Shown: piece after piece, positions 5,703 through 9,816 of the stretch
How the letters are laid out: each line of letters begins with the position of its first letter
Numbering within the stretch: position 1 is the stretch's first letter
Position numbers and translations under genes: made by a program
From: an uncultured Lachnospiraceae bacterium
GTDB lineage: Bacteria; Bacillota; Clostridia; Lachnospirales; Lachnospiraceae
DNA: 9,816 nt
Direction of reading: 5' to 3'
Assembly: GCA_905236365.1 (NCBI GenBank)
Contig: CAJOPP010000359.1
Coordinates: 1-9,816 of the forward strand
The notes under the pieces: generated by a model
Database searches by the model: none
Seen by the model: only the letters and a program-made list of their open reading frames with translations
What the model was told of the DNA's origin: nothing

Positions 5703-6608
5703 TTAATTATGCTCTCTTAACCAATTAAAGATCCATGATTCTCCTTTTATCGTTACCGCTTCCCCGTCACCCTTTCTTTCTGCAAATAATTCTTCGTATT
5801 CTTCCGGAGTCAGTGCCTCTCTCAACTCCTCTTTTCCCTCTTTGGAAACCACAACGGTAGAACCGTCAATAAAACAGAGAGGCGGATACATTACACACCA
5901 CCAGTTTTGTCCCTTTGCTGCTCCAATGTCGATACGCAGTGCCTGATATTCACCTGCCGGAAATGTCAGATCTCCGTAGGTTTTTGCCGGAAATTCCTCC
6001 TCTGTAAGATATACTTTCACGTCATAATCATATCCCTGCTCGATTATGGTATTCACGGCAACCGTATAAATATTCTGAAGATTTGCCACGATTATTTTCC
6101 GGCTTTCCTCAACATTGCTGCAGGTAGAAAGGAGCGGTGTAAGTAAGGTCATAACATCTTCTTTTACCGCCATTTTTAATTCCTGGTCTTCTGTCCGGTC
6201 ACTGTTGGCACGCACATGAAATCGTATAATGCCGGAGTACGGTGCACCTTCCCTTACTTTACCATCTTCCGACTCCATTGCCAACACATCCTCCATTCTA
6301 TTTTCACCGGCTGATCCGGACAGGATTGATGTGATGATTTCTCCGGACGAAATTTCCTCTCCGTTTTCAATCCTTTCAAAGGTTTCCAACACCTGATCAC
6401 TGAAATTGTAATCAAGTCCTGCCAGCAAAGAAGAATCATCTCCTTGTGAATACGCTGTTGCCACCGTATCAAAGCTGTTGAGCACTGCGAACAATGTCTG
6501 TTTGATCCCGCCTTCTTTATGGCTATGGTAGTAGGAAACGGTAGATACCAAAAGGCCTCCTAAAATTCCTATCGTTATCGCTGCAAATATGTCCCGAAAT
6601 ACTTTCAT
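5703..6608 (-). CDS. spoIIR: Stage II sporulation protein R, with long N-terminal insert
   Basis: SpoIIR is made in the forespore and crosses to the mother-cell side, where it activates the protease SpoIIGA to process pro-sigma-E. The family core is clear: IIRFHVRANSDRTEDQELK (127-145), YDYDVKVYLTEEEFPAKTYG (193-212), FPAGEYQALRIDIG (216-229), and NWWCVMYPPLCFID (235-248). A membrane or signal segment lies at about 7-26. Between it and the core are about 100 extra residues (28-126), acidic and without a recognised motif; the Bacillus subtilis protein is about 224 residues against 301 here. The frame could begin at a GTG (6665), but AAGAAGG seven bases before the ATG at 6608 decides the start. 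A conserved tail ends in WLREHN. A forespore sigma-F promoter is expected, but no convincing one is visible. Confidence 0.94.
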   Translation of the reverse strand: MKVFRDIFAAITIGILGGLLVSTVSYYHSHKEGGIKQTLFAVLNSFDTVATAYSQGDDSSLLAGLDYNFSDQVLETFERIENGEEISSGEIITSILSGSAGENRMEDVLAMESEDGKVREGAPYSGIIRFHVRANSDRTEDQELKMAVKEDVMTLLTPLLSTCSNVEESRKIIVANLQNIYTVAVNTIIEQGYDYDVKVYLTEEEFPAKTYGDLTFPAGEYQALRIDIGAAKGQNWWCVMYPPLCFIDGSTVVVSKEGKEELREALTPEEYEELFAERKGDGEAVTIKGESWIFNWLREHN

Positions 6609-6615
6609 AATCCAA

Positions 6616-6622
6616 CCTTCTT
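6616..6622 (-). promoter_or_regulatory. Shine-Dalgarno site deciding the spoIIR start
   Basis: AAGAAGG on the minus strand sits seven bases before the ATG at 6608, directly before the hydrophobic N-terminal segment. It is preferred over the in-frame GTG at 6665, which would add 19 residues and has no comparable site. Confidence 0.8.
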
Positions 6623-6749
6623 TCTTAGAATTAAAGTAACTGTTCAATGCTGAATAAATACGCACTAAATTGTTTCTTACTGGAAAGTATTTCCCTTCCT
6701 GTTAACTTTATTCAGATATTGATAAAACTCCTCGGCAAGACCACCATGT

Positions 6750-7433
6750 CTATTCCGTGAACATGTAGGTATATCGTTTTACCATCCAGCCCCCGGGTAC
6801 ATTTTCCAGCAAGTAGACTTCTACCCCCTCTTCTTCCCGCATCGCTCTTAAATAATCTTTCAACCATGGAATGTTTTTCTCCTGACGTTCTCCGGCACGG
6901 ATCAGAGCTTCCAGATAATCCCCCACCGGAGCATCCGCCTCCACCAGATACTGCAGCAAATCCCGACTTTCTGAAATCTGCAATACCGGACAAGTCTTGG
7001 CAATCTCCTCATTTTCATCCAGCATACAAAGCCGATTCTGTAAGTCTTGTTTCATAACGGTCTGTCCATCATTGTCCAGTAAAATAACTTTTAAATGAGA
7101 AAGTGACAGATCTTTCCCGATTACCTTTTGATAATTTTCTTCCAGTTCTTCAAAATCATCACAGTCCCAGCTGGTCACTTTCTCTGTCTGACTTTTTTCA
7201 CCCACTCTTTTTTCCCGGGCAACACCAAGATCAAAATGATACTTCTTCCCCTCTTCACCTTCTGAAATCAATAGAATGGTTCCGTAATCCCGTTCTTCCA
7301 CATTGCGCATATCATTTCGGGCTCCAAAATCTCTTCTGCAACCGGATAATAAAAGAACTGTTCCGAAAAGAAACAAAAGACACAATCCCCGAAGTCGTTC
7401 ACCGGAATGCATCCTAAAAAATGACTTCGTCAT
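6750..7433 (-). CDS. gerAC: GerA-family germinant receptor C subunit, short lipoprotein
   Basis: A 227-residue lipoprotein of the Ger(x)C family, the third subunit of spore germinant receptors, anchored to the outer face of the inner spore membrane. A hydrophobic signal segment (17-31) ends in the lipobox LLLSGC with Cys32 as the lipidated residue. The family-like features are an early strand with ERDYGTILLISEG (47-59) and LSLSHLKVILLD (109-120), which resembles the GHLKVI motif of the N-terminal domain. Typical GerC proteins are about 350-400 residues with three domains; only the first seems to be present. Its start overlaps gerAB by 20 bp and has a strong GAGGGGG site seven bases upstream. 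The 141 bases after its stop are too short to hold the missing domains, so this is a compact form or an old truncation. The symbol is at family level only. Confidence 0.8.
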   Translation of the reverse strand: MTKSFFRMHSGERLRGLCLLFLFGTVLLLSGCRRDFGARNDMRNVEERDYGTILLISEGEEGKKYHFDLGVAREKRVGEKSQTEKVTSWDCDDFEELEENYQKVIGKDLSLSHLKVILLDNDGQTVMKQDLQNRLCMLDENEEIAKTCPVLQISESRDLLQYLVEADAPVGDYLEALIRAGERQEKNIPWLKDYLRAMREEEGVEVYLLENVPGGWMVKRYTYMFTE

Positions 7434-8637
7434 TTGCGTTCCCCCTCACATAAATATTTTTTCGCTTTATTTTTTGCATCAAAATCCGGAGCATTGGCAA
7501 AAGGACCGATAACGGAACATCGACCCATGCTCCGTAATGCAAATACATGGAAAGCGTTGCCGAATATTCCGGCAGGCACAGAGCAAATAACCAGGCAGTC
7601 CCCGCCACCGTAATCAAAATCCATCCTCTCCTCACATTACAAAAAAGAGTCGACAGCAGGCTTCCAATATAAAACAATGTACTGCAAATCAGAGCGAAGC
7701 ATCCAGTCATAAAAAACCATACCATCAGCACATCAAACCGTTCCAACACTCCAAACGGAAGCCTGATATAACGCATGATGGCTATGGTCAGCATTTCTTC
7801 CTGTCCTGCCCCACGTATGCCATAAATGCCCTGAAGAATAAGTGTCAGCACACAAATCAATAACAACACTGCAAGTGTTAAAAAACAGGTCCTCCGCCGT
7901 CTTGTCCGGGAGTGCTCCCTGCATCTGAAATTCAGATAGAGATAATTTTCCACCGGCAAAAGAAACGTAAGCAAAGTATATCCATAAAATATAACTTTTT
8001 TTAGAGGCATATCCATTTGCGGTAAAAAAATCCAATTATCTACCTCACCTAGTCCAAAAAGAAGCATGAATAAAAAAGGAACAAATAATGTCCAAAAAAT
8101 CAGTTCAAAAATGCGTCCCTGTTTCTCAATTCCCAGATAATTGACCTTTTCCCGTTCTTCCCTTTTATAACTTTTGATCCTGGTTTCCTTTGCTCCATAA
8201 ATTGATACCAGCAAAAGCGGAAGTACAACTAACATATTTTGCAACTGATTCGTTTTCCTTCCCTGCATAAATGGCACTTGTCCCTCTCCAAGAATAGCAA
8301 CCGACAGCACAATATAAAAAATCAAACGTATCATTAACCGGACCACTTGCACAATTCCAAACAACCAATCCATACCAATATGTCTTTGAGCCATCTTTTC
8401 GATTTTCTCTGCACCATCACTGTTTTTGTACTTCAAATATTTACCTGTTTCAAAAATATAGGTTACATAAATGATTCCCAGAAGCAAAAAGAAAAAAAGC
8501 CCCGGGACAATACTTTTACCAAACAGATTTGCAGACAGATAAGGGATTACAAACATACAGCCGGCAAAAGTCGTCAGTATCAACATACGCCGCATCTGTT
8601 TTTCCGATATCTGTCCATTATGACTAAACATTTCCAT
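7414..8637 (-). CDS. gerAB: GerA-family germinant receptor B subunit (permease-like)
   Basis: A 407-residue integral membrane protein of the spore germination permease family (GerAB, APC superfamily), thought to bind the germinant. About ten hydrophobic segments can be traced: roughly 18-35, 43-62, 92-116, 135-148, 177-197, 214-237, 250-270, 301-333 (possibly two), 337-355 and 368-388. The IRLPFGVLERFDVLMVWFF stretch (291-309) fits the conserved ER-aromatic segment of GerAB proteins. It is longer than the usual ~365 residues, mainly through a charged loop at about 149-176 (many Lys, Arg and Glu) and a basic Arg cluster at 244-249. A GAGAGG site lies five bases before the ATG. It stands between the A and C subunits in the canonical order. 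The germinant cannot be predicted. Confidence 0.9.
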   Translation of the reverse strand: MEMFSHNGQISEKQMRRMLILTTFAGCMFVIPYLSANLFGKSIVPGLFFFLLLGIIYVTYIFETGKYLKYKNSDGAEKIEKMAQRHIGMDWLFGIVQVVRLMIRLIFYIVLSVAILGEGQVPFMQGRKTNQLQNMLVVLPLLLVSIYGAKETRIKSYKREEREKVNYLGIEKQGRIFELIFWTLFVPFLFMLLFGLGEVDNWIFLPQMDMPLKKVIFYGYTLLTFLLPVENYLYLNFRCREHSRTRRRRTCFLTLAVLLLICVLTLILQGIYGIRGAGQEEMLTIAIMRYIRLPFGVLERFDVLMVWFFMTGCFALICSTLFYIGSLLSTLFCNVRRGWILITVAGTAWLFALCLPEYSATLSMYLHYGAWVDVPLSVLLPMLRILMQKIKRKNIYVRGNANDEVIF

Positions 8638-8668
8638 AATAACCTCTCAATATATTAGGCATTCTCCC

Positions 8669-8687
8669 GAATCCAGGCACCGGATTC
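8669..8687. repeat. Small hairpin between gerAA and gerAB
   Basis: GAATCC (8669-8674) and GGATTC (8682-8687) form a 6-bp stem with a 7-base loop in the 73-base gap between the A and B subunit genes. No T-run follows in the transcribed direction. It might affect transcript processing or the relative amounts of the two subunits, but a stem this short may also be chance. Confidence 0.3.
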
Positions 8688-8710
8688 CTATCAGTTCTCC
8701 GCCAGACAAG

Positions 8711-9816
8711 CTAAAGTGAACCCCTAAAACGCTTTCGCCGTCCACGCCTCGTGTATAAGGGACGATCCTGCATTGTAAAGATGGGTTTGCGCATTGCAAA
8801 ATCCTGAAATTCTACTTCATTATCAATGCTGCCGGATACAACCGGAAGCATGTAGGGAATGCCAAAACTTTCCAGGGAAGCCAAGTGGATTTGCAAAATC
8901 AATATACCTAAAAGAATTCCATAAAGTCCCCAAATAGCACCGAGAAGAATCATTCCAAATTTGAGCAGACGGAAGGTAGAAGAAAATTCTTCGTTCGGAA
9001 TGGCAAAAGAAGCAATTGCGGTAAGTGCAACGACGATTACCACAATCGTGCTGACTAAGGATGCCTCAACTGCTGCCTGTCCTACAATCAGTCCTCCAAC
9101 CACGCCAATGGTATTTCCCATCTGTCCCGGCAGCCGGATTCCTGCCTCCCGCAAAAGTTCAAATAACAGTTCCATCAACAGTACCTCAACCACTATAGGA
9201 AACGTCACATCATTTCTTGCCCCTACAATGGCTAACAATAATTCCGTGGGCAATACCTGTGGATAATAGCAGGCAATCGCCACATAAAGTCCCGGAAGTA
9301 ATACCGTAATGCATGCCGCCAAATATCTGAGGCATCTGGCAAACGTTCCCACTGCAAACCGATTGTAATAATCATCTGCCGCCTGAAAAAAAGTGTTAAA
9401 TGTAGCAGGAAGTATAATCACCTCCGGTGAATTATCCACTACCAGAACAGCCCTTCCTTCCAAAATCGCAGATGCTGCCTTATCGGGGCGTTCTGTGGTC
9501 TGCACCTGCGGAAATGGCGAATACCACTTTTCCTCTAATAAATGCACCAGCATTCCACTGTCAAAAATTCCGTCGATTGCAAAGCTGTTTAATCGCTCCT
9601 CGATTTCCTCTAACAGGGAAGGATATACCAGATCTTCCATATACATCAGACCATAGGAAGTTCTGGAACGCTGTCCAAGAACTCCCTGTTTATCTTTCAT
9701 TTTGGGATCTTTGATCCTTCGTCTGAGTAGTGCTGTATTGGTACGAAAATTCTCAGTAAAACTGTCCCTTGGGCCTTTTAATCCCGCTTCTTTTTGTGGT
9801 GTGCCAATGGAGCGCA
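8711..9816 (-). CDS. gerAA: GerA-family germinant receptor A subunit, 5' end off the window
   Basis: The A subunit of a nutrient germinant receptor, an inner-spore-membrane protein. The frame stays open to the right edge, giving 367 visible residues; roughly 100 or more N-terminal residues are missing. The ATG at 9700 is internal and not the start. Upstream of it the diagnostic family motif GPRDSFTENFRTNTALLRRR (visible residues 14-33) is present. Further matches are FDSGMLVHLLEE, SPFPQVQTTERPDKAA, ILEGRAVLVVDNSP, the PTELLLAI segment and the LREAGIRLP motif. Four or five membrane segments follow, then ESFGIPYMLP near the C terminus and a strongly basic tail ending RRGRRKRFRGSL. It is the first gene of the receptor operon; its promoter, presumably sigma-G-dependent by analogy, lies outside the window. 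The symbol is at family level. Confidence 0.94.
   Translation of the reverse strand, partial: RSIGTPQKEAGLKGPRDSFTENFRTNTALLRRRIKDPKMKDKQGVLGQRSRTSYGLMYMEDLVYPSLLEEIEERLNSFAIDGIFDSGMLVHLLEEKWYSPFPQVQTTERPDKAASAILEGRAVLVVDNSPEVIILPATFNTFFQAADDYYNRFAVGTFARCLRYLAACITVLLPGLYVAIACYYPQVLPTELLLAIVGARNDVTFPIVVEVLLMELLFELLREAGIRLPGQMGNTIGVVGGLIVGQAAVEASLVSTIVVIVVALTAIASFAIPNEEFSSTFRLLKFGMILLGAIWGLYGILLGILILQIHLASLESFGIPYMLPVVSGSIDNEVEFQDFAMRKPIFTMQDRPLYTRRGRRKRFRGSL

Noticed and set aside
6609..6749. A sigma-F promoter for spoIIR
   Set aside because: No pair of boxes with the expected GYWTA and GG-rich -10 at about 16 bases could be found; GTATT and GGGAAATA are present but at the wrong spacing or order.
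6712..6993. A 93-residue Gly/Ser/Arg-rich frame inside gerAC
   Set aside because: It lies in another frame of the convincing gerAC gene and has no family resemblance or ribosome site.
8961..9266. A 101-residue Thr/Ser-rich plus-strand frame opposite gerAA
   Set aside because: Low-complexity antisense shadow of the membrane-coding part of gerAA; no start signal and no homology recognised.
8711..9700. GerAA as a complete 329-residue protein starting at the ATG at 9700
   Set aside because: The frame continues to the window edge and includes the diagnostic GPRDSFTEN motif upstream, so the gene is 5'-truncated by the window and not short.

Overview
The window looks like chromosomal DNA from an anaerobic, endospore-forming Firmicute, most likely class Clostridia and probably Lachnospiraceae-like. 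The evidence is a spoIIR gene, a GerA-type germinant-receptor operon, Gram-positive-type Ddl and MurI, a DUF1934/YwiB protein and a GdpP-type c-di-AMP phosphodiesterase. The genus is inference from overall gene content and style. Every convincing gene is on the minus strand, so transcription runs from the right edge to the left edge. I saw no RNA gene, CRISPR array, phage gene or intact transposase.

Layout in the direction of transcription. (1) 9816-6750: a germinant-receptor operon of the A-B-C type. The A subunit is cut by the right edge; the B subunit is a membrane permease; the C subunit is a lipoprotein much shorter than usual. (2) 6608-5703: spoIIR, the forespore signal protein that triggers sigma-E processing in the mother cell, here with an unusually long segment before its conserved core. 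(3) 5690-5586: a dense nest of inverted repeats that acts as a terminator region and carries one copy of a palindromic repeat. (4) 5560-2309: a probable operon ddl - murI - DUF1934 - SAM methyltransferase, with a promoter in front of ddl. The first two genes make D-Ala-D-Ala and D-glutamate for peptidoglycan; the last two overlap by 4 bp and are of unknown function. (5) 2298-2265: the second copy of the palindromic repeat. (6) 2224-83: gdpP with its own strong sigma-A-type promoter and an operator-like inverted repeat at the expected transcription start. (7) 83-1: a GC-rich hairpin between 10-bp direct repeats, possibly the end of an IS200/IS605-type element lying beyond the left edge.

Functionally this is sporulation and germination on the right and cell-wall precursor supply plus c-di-AMP breakdown on the left. 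I found no convincing new multi-gene system. The items most worth a second look are the SpoIIR extension, the one-domain GerAC, the two-copy palindromic repeat, the palindrome over the gdpP start site, the left-edge hairpin, and the coupled DUF1934-methyltransferase pair.
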